Of a stretch of DNA of 64,000 nt, positions 27,430-37,171 are shown piece by piece; position 1 is the stretch's first letter; each line of letters opens with the position of its first letter. The DNA comes from Hymenobacter sp. APR13 (lineage in GTDB: Bacteria; Bacteroidota; Bacteroidia; Cytophagales; Hymenobacteraceae): positions 4,645,001 through 4,709,000 of the forward strand of contig NZ_CP006587.1 of the NCBI RefSeq assembly GCF_000737515.1. Direction: 5' to 3'. The position numbers were made by a program, and so were the translations under genes. Under the pieces are notes generated by a model. It was not told where the DNA came from and made no database searches. It saw nothing but the letters and a program-made list of their open reading frames with translations.

Positions 27430-27933
27430 ATGCACCGATTTCTACTGACGGGTCTGCTGACCTGCACCAGCCTCTGGGTTAGCGGCCAGACTACCCGCCC
27501 GGCCCGGCCGACCAATTCGGCCCCGGCCGCCGTGACCAAACCCGCTCTGGCGGATAGCCTGCGGGCCCAGATTGCCCGGCTCGATGCCCAGGCATTTGCC
27601 GCCTTCAATGCCCACGACGCGGACCGGCTGATGTCGTTTTTCTCGCCCGATGTGGAATTTTACCACGACCTGGGAGGCCTGAGCAACTTTGCCCAGACCC
27701 GGCAGGGCTTCGCCGGTATGTTTGCGCGTACGCCCGACATCCGCCGGGAGCTGGTGGCAGGTAGCCTGGAGGTGTACCCTATCAAAGGCTACGGGGCTAT
27801 TCAGGTGGGGGCACACCGTTTCTGCCACCAGGAAAACGGCCAGCCAGACTGCGGCGTGTTTCGGTTTATGATGGTTTGGCAGCAGCAGCCCACGGGCTGG
27901 AAAATCACCCGCGTGGTTAGCTATGGTCACTAA
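27430..27933 (+). CDS. Secreted NTF2-like/DUF4440-type protein
   Basis: A 167-residue protein: signal peptide MHRFLLTGLLTCTSLWVSGQ, Pro/Ala spacer, then a SnoaL/NTF2-like fold with ARLDAQAFAAFNAHDADRLM, FFSPDVEFYHDLGGLSNFAQ, and C-terminal strands GVFRFMMVWQQQPTGWKITR. Such domains bind or convert small molecules; no catalytic set is assigned. Its stop overlaps the following hydrolase frame by 11 bases, so they form an operon downstream of the AraC gene. Confidence 0.8.
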   Translation: MHRFLLTGLLTCTSLWVSGQTTRPARPTNSAPAAVTKPALADSLRAQIARLDAQAFAAFNAHDADRLMSFFSPDVEFYHDLGGLSNFAQTRQGFAGMFARTPDIRRELVAGSLEVYPIKGYGAIQVGAHRFCHQENGQPDCGVFRFMMVWQQQPTGWKITRVVSYGH

Positions 27934-29005
27934 ATCCCCCCTACGAAGCAAAGTCCTTGCAGCACTGCTGCTCACCTGTGGTGGGTGCCTGCTGAGTGCG
28001 CAGCCCGTAGCGGCCCAATCTGCCCGCAGCTTTCGGCTGCCCCCGCCAGACAGCCTGCACCGGTGGATGCAGGGTAGCCACGTATCCACGGTGGGAATCG
28101 GCCTTGTCAAGCGGGGCCGGGTGCGAACCGTGCGCGTGTAGGGCGAACTGGCCCCCGGTAAGCCGGCGCCCCGCGCGACGCTATTTCCCGTGGCGTCGCT
28201 GACCAAGCCCGTTGTGTCGCTGACGGTGCTGCAGCTGGTGCGGCAGGGCCAGTGGAACCTGGATGAGCCACTGGTGCACTACTGGACCGACCCGGATCTG
28301 GCCGCCGACCCACGACTGTCCCAACTTACCACGCGCCTGGTGCTCAGCCACCGGTCCGGCTTGCCGAACTGGCGCTACCAGCTGCCCGGAGGCAAACTGG
28401 CCTTCCTGCACGCGCCCGGCTCGGCTTACGGCTATTCCGGAGAAGGCTTCGAATACCTTCGCCGCGCCCTGGAGCGCAAATTCGGCTGCTCTTTGCAGCA
28501 GCTCTCCGACTCCGTGTTGCTGCGGCCGCTGCGGCTGCGGGATACCCGCTACAGCTGGGCCGATGACCGGCTGCTGGACTCCACCCGCCTGGCCGTCGGG
28601 CACGACGCGCGCGGGGCGGTGCTGCGCACCCCCAAGCCCGCGGCCCCCAACGCCGCCGATGGCCTGGTTACCACGGTGCAGGACTACACCCGGTTCGGCG
28701 CGTGGGTTATCCGGCAGACCAGCAAACCCGACAGCGTGTGGCAGGCGATGGTGGCCCCCCTCACTCCTACCGGGCAGCCCAATCAGGCCATGGGCTTAGG
28801 ATGGGAAGTCCGCACCATCACCAGCCAGCCTGATCAGGGGTATCTGCTGTTGCACTCCGGCCGGGACGAGGGGCTGTTCACCCTGATTGTACTGCATCCG
28901 CGGACCCGCCGGGGCCTCGTGCTGTTCACCAACGCCGACCGGGGCGCCGAACTCATCATCAAGGTGCTGCGGGCTACCTTGAACCTGCCGGAGCTGGAAT
29001 CCTGA
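27923..29005 (+). pseudogene. Serine hydrolase of the beta-lactamase family, amber-interrupted
   Basis: One 360-codon frame broken only by TAG at 28139-28141. The N-terminal piece has a signal peptide (LLTCGGCLLSAQPVAAQ) and TVGIGLVKRGRVRTVRV; after the stop comes GELAPGKPAPRATLFPVASL, the SxxK motif in ASLTKPVVSL, then GYSGEGFEYLRRALE with the YSN-like GYSG site, and HSGRDEG near the end as the third motif. The class C beta-lactamase/D-aminopeptidase fold is complete. The lost residue is probably Tyr (VRVYGEL), so the gene was recently inactivated, unless the amber is read through. Confidence 0.85.
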
Positions 29006-29105
29006 ACGGGTAGCCGGGTACAAGTATAGGTGCCGTGGTTGATCAGCCTCCGGGAGGCACCTCGCACTGCCTGTATCTGATCGGCGTTCTGCACTTTGCC
29101 ACGCA

Positions 29106-29171
29106 AAAGTGCCCCGTAGTCGGCCGCTGCCCGCTGGATAAGCTAGGCATTGGACGATTACGGGGCACTTT
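29106..29171. repeat. 13-base inverted repeat between convergent genes
   Basis: AAAGTGCCCCGTA (29106-29118) and TACGGGGCACTTT (29159-29171) are exact complements with a 40-base loop. Lies between the hydrolase and nitroreductase ends. Could be a long bidirectional terminator or the ends of a miniature insertion. Confidence 0.6.
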
Positions 29172-29187
29172 CGTCAAGGGCAGGTGC

Positions 29188-29859
29188 CTACTGGGCGGCC
29201 TGCTCCTCAGCGCTCGTCAGATCAGCCAGCGTCAGCTCTTGGGCGAATTCCTCCATCGGGGTGCGCACCTTCTTCATGTTCACCAACCAGTCTTCCGACT
29301 CCTGCCGGTAGCCAAGCGGCAGCAGCACCGCACTGCGGTAGCCACTGCCTTTCAGCTGCAGCAGGGTATCCAACTGCTCGGCGTTGAAGCCTTCAATGGG
29401 CGTAGCGTCCACGCGCTGTTCCGCCGCCGCCGCAATGGCCATGGCAAAGGCAATGTAGCTCTGCTTGGCCGCGTGCTGCGCGTGCCACTCCTGGCCCAGG
29501 GGCTCGTACATGGACCACAGATTCTGCTTGTAGTCGGCCATGGTCTGGTGCGGCAGGCCGCGCTGATCCATGGTGTAGTTGAAGACGCGCGTGATGCGCT
29601 CCTCGCTGTAGCCATCCCAGGCCACAAACACCAGCAGGTGCGAGCAGTCCGTCACCTGGCTCTGGTTGAAAGACACCTCCCGGATCTTGGCCAGCAGCGC
29701 CGGGTCCGAGATAACCAGGATTTTGTAGGGCTGCAGTCCCGACGAGGACGGGGCCAGGCGCGCCGCTTCCAGGATATAATTCAGCTTATCGGCGGGGATA
29801 CGCTCGCCGTTCATTTTTTTGGTGGCGTAGCGCCACGTCAGGTCTTCGAGTAATGACAT
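29188..29859 (-). CDS. NAD(P)H-dependent nitroreductase family protein
   Basis: A 223-residue FMN-binding oxidoreductase. The FMN phosphate and ring contacts lie in LTWRYATKKMNGERIPADKL and LAPSSSGLQPYKILVIS, typical of NfsB/YdgI-like enzymes; the C-terminal part has LLQLKGSGYRSAVLLPLGYR and SEDWLVNMKKVRTPMEEF. It reduces nitroaromatics, quinones or similar acceptors in the cytosol. Start at 29859 gives MSLLEDLTWRYATKK. Divergent from a HxlR regulator whose family typically controls such genes in response to electrophiles. Confidence 0.9.
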   Translation of the reverse strand: MSLLEDLTWRYATKKMNGERIPADKLNYILEAARLAPSSSGLQPYKILVISDPALLAKIREVSFNQSQVTDCSHLLVFVAWDGYSEERITRVFNYTMDQRGLPHQTMADYKQNLWSMYEPLGQEWHAQHAAKQSYIAFAMAIAAAAEQRVDATPIEGFNAEQLDTLLQLKGSGYRSAVLLPLGYRQESEDWLVNMKKVRTPMEEFAQELTLADLTSAEEQAAQ

Positions 29860-29892
29860 GTTGAAAGGTGTTTTTCCTGGAATAGATCCGGG

Positions 29893-29930
29893 GCAAAGGT
29901 AAATGCTCTTGCTGACAAGCCGTACCTTTG
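29893..29930. promoter_or_regulatory. Divergent promoter pair of nitroreductase and hxlR-type gene
   Basis: GCAAAGGTA at 29893-29901 is a perfect minus-strand -7 element, and TACCTTTG at 29923-29930 a plus-strand one. The two form an inverted repeat, so one regulator dimer could cover both start sites. Confidence 0.6.
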
Positions 29931-29992
29931 GGACAAAAGGTAACCGGGACATCCGCGGCCCTCTGGTGACAACCAGGTAACTACTCCTTCCC

Positions 29993-30358
29993 ATGCAGCA
30001 AGACCCGGCCGATCATTGCTTCACGGGCGCCTGTGCCCATCGCATGCGCGCCATCGACGATACGCTCGATATCCTGAGCGGCAAGTGGAAGCTCGCCATC
30101 ATTGCCCGCCTCTGCCACCAGCCGATGCGCTACTCGGCTCTGCTGCGCGAGGTGACGGGCATCTCCGGCAAAGTACTGAGCCGGGAGCTGCAGGACCTGG
30201 AAACCAACGGGCTCATTGTGCGGCACGTGGCCACGAGCAAACCCCTGACGGTTACCTACAGCCTTTCCGAAACCGGCCGCTCGCTGACCGCCCTAACCGA
30301 CAGCCTGGCGGAATGGGGCCTGGCCCACCGCGCCCGCATGATGCAGGCAGGCAACTAA
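29993..30358 (+). CDS. HxlR-family transcriptional regulator
   Basis: A 121-residue winged-helix protein of the HxlR/DUF24 family. Seen are the redox-type Cys in HCFTGACAHRM, IDDTLDILSGKWKLAIIARL, the recognition region MRYSALLREVTGISGKVLSR and ELQDLETNGLIVRHV, then the wing. HxlR proteins sense reactive electrophiles or disulfide stress through an N-terminal Cys. Divergent placement suggests control of the nitroreductase. Confidence 0.92.
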   Translation: MQQDPADHCFTGACAHRMRAIDDTLDILSGKWKLAIIARLCHQPMRYSALLREVTGISGKVLSRELQDLETNGLIVRHVATSKPLTVTYSLSETGRSLTALTDSLAEWGLAHRARMMQAGN

Positions 30359-30469
30359 ACCTGCGCGCAGTTTGATCGAAGCCGCCGGCATTCGCCCGTG
30401 CACACCCCTTGATGCGCGACTCTCAATGATCAGATAGCTGCCACTGTATCAAGGAAGCTCCGTGCTCCT

Positions 30470-31250
30470 TCAGCTCAAGCAGGCTGCGCCGCTATACCGT
30501 TAGAATAACGGTACGCTCGTTGATGCTGACGTTTAGGCTGTGTCTGAAAAGGCGTGTTGCGTATCTTATGGTATGGCAGCACGGTATGAGTTAACGGATG
30601 CTTGATGAGCCGCGGTGGAAAGCGACTTACCCCCACAACGTCTGGGGCGTTCCCGGCGCGATGACCGCCAGCAAAACAACTTGTAGAGCAATGTCGTGGA
30701 CGGCGGCCGCGTATTCGGCTTCCTCGCCCGTGTAGCCCTGGTCGGCACAGGCCACTTCGACGCGCTGACCCGTGACCTGCTGCACCCACTCACACAGCGT
30801 GGCGACTTGCCCGCGGTCCGGTTCACTGGCTGGCGTGACGATGGCAGCCAGGCAAGTGGCCCAGCGTATCCACGGCCACATGCACCTTGCTACCCTTGCG
30901 CCGTTTGGCCCCAACGTAGCCCGCATGGGCTCCGCTCTCGGGCGTGCTTTGCAGCGTACGCGAGTCCAGAATCACGGCCGTAGGTTCGGCTTGGCGACTG
31001 GCCAACAGACACGCCAGTTCGCGTAAATTAGCCAGCAGATGCTCAAAACAGCGGTTGCCCAAGCCAGCGCGCCCACTGCTGATACATGGCCGGCCAAGGC
31101 GGCAAATCGTGCGGGCGGTAGCGCTAGCCGCAGCCGGATTTGATCAGGCAGCGGACCGCGTTGAACAAGTCCCGCAACGAATGCTGCCGCTGCGGCGCCA
31201 CAAACGCTCATTCTGCATCCGTTACATCACTGGGGTAACCAACTTGCCGG
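30470..31250 (-). mobile_element. Decayed IS5-family transposase
   Basis: Fragments in several minus-strand frames together form an IS5-like transposase: the catalytic-D region [20 protein letters not shown], then [39 protein letters not shown], and VACADQGYTGEEAEYAAAVH with the second D. At least three frame changes are needed, and the C-terminal E region is not clear. Element ends were not located; the phrase starting at 30539 near the 3' side may belong to one terminal repeat. Confidence 0.75.
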
Positions 31251-31594
31251 GCCATACTCCCAATTTAACGTATCAGTCCATAACAGGCTCTAGACAAAGC
31301 AAAGCAGTCACAGCCGTCGTGGGGGCATTGAAAAAACACGTGTAACTGCGCGTCTGGAGAGCATAGATTCTGTGTAGCGAACTCATGCCCGACCAGGGGA
31401 TTGATAACAGACGGGCTACCGCCTTCCTCCTGTGTCAACCAAGGATAATTGAAACTGGAGTGTTAACTTCATCTGCCTCTCTCATGCCTACCTGTATCAG
31501 GCAATAAGCGCTTGGCTGCTAGTAGTTGCGGCACTGTACGCTGGCATGATTGAGACTTCTTTTGCAGCTTCTTATCACCTGAATTCATTTCCTC
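31251..31594. other. Stretch without a recognised gene
   Basis: About 340 bases between the IS5 remnant and a small open frame; no conserved coding, repeat or promoter feature could be supported. Confidence 0.4.
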
Positions 31595-31789
31595 ATGAGC
31601 AAGCAACGACATAGTGAAGACGATGAGCCAGAAGATGCAGGTCTTATTCAATCTGAGCCACTTACGGAAGAAGGTCTGCGGGAAATATCCCGGTTTATCG
31701 CAGAAAGCAAAAAACGCTGGTCGAGCCAGATGGGACAGCATCCGTACCCACCGGGACAAGATCAGCCACCTCAAGAGGGAAACCTATAA
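31595..31789 (+). CDS. Small hypothetical protein
   Basis: A 64-residue, acid-then-polar protein: MSKQRHSEDDEPEDAGLIQS, then PLTEEGLREISRFIAESKKR as one amphipathic helix. No homologue recognised. Composition and start are plausible for a real small gene in a plasmid region, but support is weak. Confidence 0.4.
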   Translation: MSKQRHSEDDEPEDAGLIQSEPLTEEGLREISRFIAESKKRWSSQMGQHPYPPGQDQPPQEGNL

Positions 31790-32366
31790 TAACAGGTTCT
31801 TTTAGTACTCTCTTAAGGTTATTCAGCATATATACTGACTGAAACAGCGGTACATGAACGACTTGCTGAACCAGCATACCCACTTCAGTCCTACATGCTG
31901 ATTGGAGCTGGCCATCTCAGCAATCCTGATTTGGGATTAGGTTCGGCTTCCTGAAGCTTGGAGTCTGGGGGGCCGAGCATAATCAGGGAATTCATAGCTA
32001 GGAACTTCAATACAAGTGCCAATGCTCCACTTCAGCAAGGATAGTATGGTACTCGGGGCTGAGCGGGCGGGCATGCATGCTACAGTAGGCTTGCAAGCCC
32101 TTAGTGTGGTGGTTTCGTGTGGCTTACTGAGGGCAATGCAGTACATATTGCCATAGCGAACGCGGTAGTAGCGGATGGTATTCATGTACTAAGATGTTTC
32201 GGCTTCCCGATGCCCAGCCTATCAGTGATGCGGCGAGTGGCCTGCTGATGGTCGCAGTTAATCTGCTCTTGACCGGCTTTAGGGAGCTAGCGGTTAGGCT
32301 GGAAATGGTGCTTGACGGCCGGTGCACCTCCTAGTGATAGTAAGTGATCTGCTTGGAGACGAGCAG
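31790..32366. other. Stretch without a recognised gene
   Basis: Nearly 580 bases with stops in all frames and no repeat or RNA structure recognised by eye; lower in G+C than the flanks. Confidence 0.4.
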
Positions 32367-32843
32367 CTACTGCGGCTCGGCGGGTATCTGCTCAGTATCA
32401 TACGGGATATCAGTACCAGTTCCCGGATTCGCCAGCGAAGCCCTGATGAGTTGCTCCACCCGTGCCAGCTTAGTCCGCTCCCTGGCCTGGGGGTGCTCAA
32501 GCACCTGCAGCATTGCGCGCAGCTGTTTGCGCAGACGATACGCTTTCTGCTGGTGCTCTTTCGGTAGCTGGCGGGCCGAGGCTAACTGCTCGGCGAGCTG
32601 ACGGTTTGCCGCTCGCTGCTGCTGCAGCTGGCTGCTGAGACTTTCCATTTCATCCTGCAGCTGGTTGCGTTCCCGCCGCAGCGAATCGGTCTGGCTGACC
32701 TGGGGCGTCTGGTGATAGAACTCGTTAGCCAGGGCCAGGGCCTGCAGGCCCGTCTCCAGGGGAATGCCTGCAGCGTCCAGCGCCAGTTGGGCTTGTCGCA
32801 GGTGCGGAGGCATGCCGAAGGGACCGGAACTCATCTGATTCAT
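32367..32843 (-). CDS. Hypothetical coiled-coil protein
   Basis: A 158-residue protein. Residues 1-40 are globular (PPHLRQAQLALDAAGIPLET), then a long coiled coil runs through QTDSLRRERNQLQDEMESLS, SQLQQQRAANRQLAEQLASA and RQLPKEHQQKAYRLRKQLRA. It lies just upstream of a truncated rep gene in a plasmid-like block, so a partition or replication accessory role is conceivable, but no family was recognised. The ATG at 32843 was preferred to upstream starts because the sequence ahead is not protein-like. Confidence 0.5.
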   Translation of the reverse strand: MNQMSSGPFGMPPHLRQAQLALDAAGIPLETGLQALALANEFYHQTPQVSQTDSLRRERNQLQDEMESLSSQLQQQRAANRQLAEQLASARQLPKEHQQKAYRLRKQLRAMLQVLEHPQARERTKLARVEQLIRASLANPGTGTDIPYDTEQIPAEPQ

Positions 32844-33132
32844 ATAATGGATCGAAAACAGCAGGACACTGAACGCCGGGCAGGCTCCCGGCACCTGCGG
32901 GCCCTGGTGCTGCCACCTGGTCCGTTACGGTAGCCAAATGCCGCGTGCCGGCGCCTAGTAGTGCTACGCAAACTCAGACACTTGTGCTGCGGGGCGGCTT
33001 CCTTGCTGCTGATTTCGGCTGGCAAGTACCGAGTGCTGAGCATCGACACAAGACCACTGAAGTACTGGGTAGCGGATCTGACCACTCAATATGCAGGAGG
33101 CGGATCACCTTTTGGTATCACATGCCGGTCGC

Positions 33133-33369
33133 CTACTGGTAGCCCTTGCCGCCGAGCCAGCGCCTGGACAGGGCCACAATTTCAGTGAGCGGAATGCGCA
33201 TCTCCAGTAACTCGCTTTTGCTAAGTGCCATGCATGCAAGCATGGTCATGAACAGGCGCGTTTCCACCATAGACAAATCAAAGCGTGCGTTTAACAGCGC
33301 GCTGTGATGCACAATGAGCTTGCTGACAGGCTTTTCGAGTGCGGGAATCAGATAAGGTGACTTGCACAA
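33133..33369 (-). pseudogene. Truncated Rep_3-type replication initiator
   Basis: Encodes only the first 78 residues: KPVSKLIVHHSALLNARFDL, MVETRLFMTMLACMALSKSE, MRIPLTEIVALSRR. It aligns with residues 12-65 of the intact initiator at 35,075 (PLIVQHNALINARFVLNTTE). The winged-helix part is gone. Five iteron-like repeats lie directly upstream, so this is the relic of a second replicon. Confidence 0.75.
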
Positions 33370-33379
33370 CGAATTTCCG

Positions 33380-33882
33380 CGTGGTTTCTGTAATAGATGA
33401 GGCGTTCTACCAGCTAAAAATCAAATAGTCAGCTACCCTGGAAACATATAAAGCAGGGAAACAATCAGGTTTGAACAGGTCGTATCTTTCAAGAAAAGGC
33501 TGTTAAAGAAGGGCCGCCGCTGTCGTGGTTTTTGTAATAGATGGATGACGCCGAATAATCAGTCAGACCTTCTAGCCCACTTCAAATATCACGACTTAGA
33601 AGCCTTTATATCATCTAGTTATTTCAATTGAAATACATTGAAAATGATGTCTTGCACTGGTGCTTCACGATCTATCGTATGCCGGACACCTATTACCAGA
33701 ACCACGCAGACTCCTTCCGGCCCGCCCCCATAATGAGCGGGCATCTATTACCAAAACCACGCAGAGGCACTGCTTCGCGTTTACCCAAGCAGGTGTAGGT
33801 GGCTGAGTGCTCATCGGAAGCAAAATCTTCTACGGACTAAGCGGAAGATCCTGATTCCTGTCGTGGTTTTTGTAATAGATGA
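33380..33882. repeat. Iteron-like array of the relic replicon (five copies)
   Basis: Consensus CGTGGTTTTTGTAATAGATGA, 21 bases. Plus-strand copies are at 33380-33400, 33524-33544 and 33862-33882; inverted copies at 33706-33686 and 33761-33741. Divergence is one to four bases per copy. The DNA between them is AT-rich, as expected for an origin. Confidence 0.8.
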
Positions 33883-34500
33883 GACTGTCCCTCCCCGGTT
33901 AGTGGCGCTGAACGCATTCCCGCTGGTAAGCCACTACGCAGGCTTTATTCCTGACGCCCACCCCCTTGCCAAACCCTGCTTCCAGTACGAATTGAATGGT
34001 ACTCAACTCAGATTCCCGCCTGAAAGGTTGCGCCTGCCATCAGCTCAGGACAAACCAGAATGGATTGCGCATCACGCGCGCTTTCAACGCGTCGAGCAAG
34101 ACCCCGTCCTGACGCGAGTCGAACTTGCGGGCTCAGCGGCGGCAGTGGCCCGAAGATCGGCCTGGAACACGGCCAGCAACAATTCGAGCTGGCCGGGCCC
34201 CCACCTCTGTGTCATTGCCAAGAGCCGGTACTCGCCCCACGCCAAGTGCACGCCTAGGTTGCTGTCGCCGGCGAAGCCAAGCTTGCGGGGGCGTGCGCAG
34301 CGGCCGGATTTCAGGAAACATATTGGCCAGCGGCTGCGGGCTCTGGGTGGACAAAACGTTGTTAACAACGATAATTTGAGGTGTTCTGGCTGATCCGGAT
34401 ACAACTGGGAGGGTGTTTTTCACCCTGTGCCCGGATTGCGCAAACGCCCCGCGCTATACTGTTTACCGGGTTGCCAGACGGAAGCAAAACGTGACTTCCC
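33883..34500. other. Stretch with decayed coding signal between the two origins
   Basis: No intact gene could be supported. On the minus strand, frames at 34084-34423 hold protein-like phrases (QIIVVNNVLSTQSPQPLANM; GVHLAWGEYRLLAMTQRWGP) in different frames, suggesting a broken gene of unknown kind. Confidence 0.35.
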
Positions 34501-35014
34501 ACCCCTTTTCTGTAGTTATATAACCCCTTTTTTGTAGTTGTATAGATACAGCTCCCGGCGCTCCGGGAATTACCCACAACTCATTAACATAAAGAACTTT
34601 ACAGTATATTACTACAAAAAGAGGGTCTGCCCTGCGGCATCTCCCTGCCGTTTACGGCTCTTACATCCCGCAAATCAGCTGATCCGGATGGCTGCGGAAC
34701 ATATGACTACAAAAAAGGGGTCAGCCCTAACCCCTCGTTTCCAGCTTAACGGCTACTGGGAGGCTGCTACTGCATGATCTTTTGAAAACTCACTTTCAAA
34801 AAGACTACTCAAGAAACTAGTAGTTTTCTTCATTTAAGAAGTTTACTAGTTTACGGGTGCCATAAGACACTGACATTCAAAATTATACAGAGGCATAATG
34901 CTACAAAAAAGGGGTCATACAACTACAAAAAAGGGGTGAGTTGCTACAAAAAAGGGGTCATATGACTACAAAAAAGGGCCCGCCAGCCCATGATATGACT
35001 ACAAAAAAGGGGTT
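34501..35014. repeat. Iteron array of the active-looking origin
   Basis: Consensus CTACAAAAAAGGGGT. Full direct copies start at 34707, 34901, 34923, 34944 and 34999; variant direct copies at 34612 and 34966; inverted copies at 34516-34501 and 34537-34523. The AT-rich block 34780-34860 between them, with the quasi-palindrome around ACTAGTAGTTTTC and TTTACTAGT, is a good candidate unwinding element. The array lies just upstream of an intact Rep_3 gene, the normal layout of an iteron plasmid origin. Confidence 0.85.
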
Positions 35015-35074
35015 AAACAGCTACATTTTTTTAGACATGTAGCATAATAGGGTCCGGCTGCGTATTTTAGGTCT

Positions 35075-36262
35075 ATGAAACAGCCTGACTCGATGAACGC
35101 AGCCCGCCCGGTACACCCGCTGATTGTGCAGCACAACGCACTGATCAATGCCCGGTTCGTGCTCAATACCACGGAGTCACGGCTGTTTCTGGCGCTGCTC
35201 AGCCGCATCGGCCGGGATGACACGCAGTTTCAGGTGTGCCGGATCCCGGTGCGCGAGCTCATGGCCCACAGCACGAGCAACTCTACCTACGAGCTGGTTC
35301 GCAAAACACTCCGGCACTTTGCTTCCCGCACCTTGCTGATCGAGAAGCTGGATGCCACCGCTCGCCGCCAGACCCAGCCCGACTTCTCCATTCTGCCGCT
35401 GCTGGCATTTGCCGAGTACAAGCATCAGGAAGGCGTGGTTGAGGCGCGCTTCAACGATCTGCTGATGCCCTACCTGCTGCAGCTCCGCGAAAACTTCACC
35501 AAAGCCCAGCTCACGGAGCTGCTGAAGCTTAAAAGCAGCAATGCCTACCGGGTCTACCTGCTGCTGCGCGAATATGCCGCCTTCGGCAAACGCGTGATGG
35601 CGGTGGCGGAGTTGAAAACCATCCTGGGGGTGGAAGAGGAATACGACCGGTTCACCAACTTCAGAGCCCGCATCCTGGACCCGGCGCAAAGCGAACTGGC
35701 CCAGACCGATATGGCCTTCACGTATGTGCTGGAAAAGCAGGGCCGTACAATCACGCATATCTGCTTTCTGTTTAAGCCTACCGGCGCCGCGCTGGTGCCG
35801 GCACCGGCACCGGAAACCAGCTGGGAAGCTACGCTGCTGGAAGCGGGCGTTGCCGCCAAAAGCCTAGCCGGCATCAAAACACAGCTGGAAAACGGCTACT
35901 ACGACGAAGGCTACATCTATTTTGTGGTCGCGCATGTTCGCCGCCAGGCGGCAGCCGGGAAGGTGAAGAAGCTGGCAGGAGCAGTGTACAAGGCTTTGCT
36001 GGAAGGCTACCTGCTGGAAGACTACCGACGACAGCTGCGCCACGGCGAGGCGGGAGAGCCGGGGCGAAACCCTGCCAAACCGGTCGTCGCGCAGCAGGAG
36101 CGGCACACGCTTGACGACGTGCACGCTATGTACGAAACCATGCGCCAGCGCAGGCTCATTCCCGATGAGAGCTTCGAGCAGAACCTGGCCCGGGTATGGC
36201 TCTCCGCCGGCTTTCGCCAGGAAACGGACGCGCAGGGCATCCAATGGCTGATCAAACCCTGA
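35075..36262 (+). CDS. Rep_3 (RepB)-family plasmid replication initiation protein
   Basis: A 395-residue initiator with two winged-helix domains. WH1 has HPLIVQHNALINARFVLNTT and ESRLFLALLSRIGRDDTQF, then YELVRKTLRHFASRTLLIEK; WH2 includes QLTELLKLKSSNAYRVYLLL and VAELKTILGVEEEYDRFTNF. The C-terminal 120 residues are an extra helical tail with LDDVHAMYETMRQRRLI. It binds the iterons upstream and opens the origin; excess protein handcuffs origins and limits copy number. Intact and of normal length, so this replicon may work if freed. Confidence 0.92.
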   Translation: MKQPDSMNAARPVHPLIVQHNALINARFVLNTTESRLFLALLSRIGRDDTQFQVCRIPVRELMAHSTSNSTYELVRKTLRHFASRTLLIEKLDATARRQTQPDFSILPLLAFAEYKHQEGVVEARFNDLLMPYLLQLRENFTKAQLTELLKLKSSNAYRVYLLLREYAAFGKRVMAVAELKTILGVEEEYDRFTNFRARILDPAQSELAQTDMAFTYVLEKQGRTITHICFLFKPTGAALVPAPAPETSWEATLLEAGVAAKSLAGIKTQLENGYYDEGYIYFVVAHVRRQAAAGKVKKLAGAVYKALLEGYLLEDYRRQLRHGEAGEPGRNPAKPVVAQQERHTLDDVHAMYETMRQRRLIPDESFEQNLARVWLSAGFRQETDAQGIQWLIKP

Positions 36263-36472
36263 GCTAGCCGCAGACGCACCATACCGCTATCAAGGGCAAT
36301 GCGTTCCTACGCGTGGCAGCAGCACCAAACCGGCCGTTGAGGCCGGCACCACTGTTTTCGACGAAGGCGCGAGCTGGCCTGCCACGAGGGGTGTTACCGA
36401 ATCTACCGTGACAGCTGGAAAACGCTTGATCTGCCTTTTCCGACGCGCGCCGAAACGCCATAGCTTTCAGCC

Positions 36473-37102
36473 ATGATGACGCAATTTGCGCAGTTCTACC
36501 CCTCGGGCCTGATCCGCTACACTCAGACCACCTACCTGGAGCTTGTCACCGATACCGAAGTCCACCGCATCGATATCGTGGGCAAGCTCAGCGCCCGGCT
36601 GCAGCGCGGCACCCACGGCCCCGTCTCCTTCCACCACGACCACCCGCTGCTCAATGGCGTCAACCGGCCCCAGACCTACCTCATGGCCCGGGCTACCAGC
36701 CATTACGTCCCCGACGCGCCGGCCCTGCTGGCGGCCATTCGCCAGGAGCTACGCAAGCAGGCCGGCGCGTGGTACAGCTTCGCGCCCGCCACCTGGGCCA
36801 TGTGGTGGCACCGGTTGGCGGCAAACAACGTGCGCCCCGACCTCACTCGCACCGGGGGCATTATCCTGGAAAGCGTACCCGTTCCTGTAGCTCAGGCAGT
36901 GGCCGCCATCTGCGCTGAGCATGGGGTGGAAACCTACTGGCAAACCGCCGGGGAACACTACGTTTCCCCAACCACCACGCCGCAGTACCAGCTGTTGCTC
37001 ATCGGCCGAAGCTACGTTATTGCCCGCACGTTTTTCGTCAGCACGCTGCTGGGAAACCCAATGGCAAGGACTGCGCCCTGCTTTCCTGGAAGGCCCGGCT
37101 AA
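36473..37102 (+). CDS. Hypothetical protein
   Basis: A 209-residue soluble protein: FAQFYPSGLIRYTQTTYLEL, VHRIDIVGKLSARLQRGTHG, FHHDHPLLNGVNRPQTYLMA, ALLAAIRQELRKQAGAWYSF and LLIGRSYVIARTFF. No family recognised. High-GC codon use fits the neighbourhood. The last 20 residues (from LGNPMARTAPC) are low in similarity to ordinary protein, and the gene may have been cut at its 3' end by the junction with the next fragment. Confidence 0.6.
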   Translation: MMTQFAQFYPSGLIRYTQTTYLELVTDTEVHRIDIVGKLSARLQRGTHGPVSFHHDHPLLNGVNRPQTYLMARATSHYVPDAPALLAAIRQELRKQAGAWYSFAPATWAMWWHRLAANNVRPDLTRTGGIILESVPVPVAQAVAAICAEHGVETYWQTAGEHYVSPTTTPQYQLLLIGRSYVIARTFFVSTLLGNPMARTAPCFPGRPG

Positions 37103-37171
37103 TCCCCACACTTTCAGCACGTCGAGCCTGCGTGGACGAGCGGCCGCCGCCCAGACCGGTGCCGTTGGCCA

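Noticed and set aside
33863..34393. A 176-codon plus-strand frame starting inside the last iteron
   Set aside because: It begins in repeat DNA and its translation has no protein-like order; treated as chance.
34501..35014. CRISPR-like reading of the CTACAAAAAAGGGGT repeats
   Set aside because: Repeats are too short, irregularly spaced, in both orientations, and directly precede a Rep_3 gene, which is the layout of iterons.
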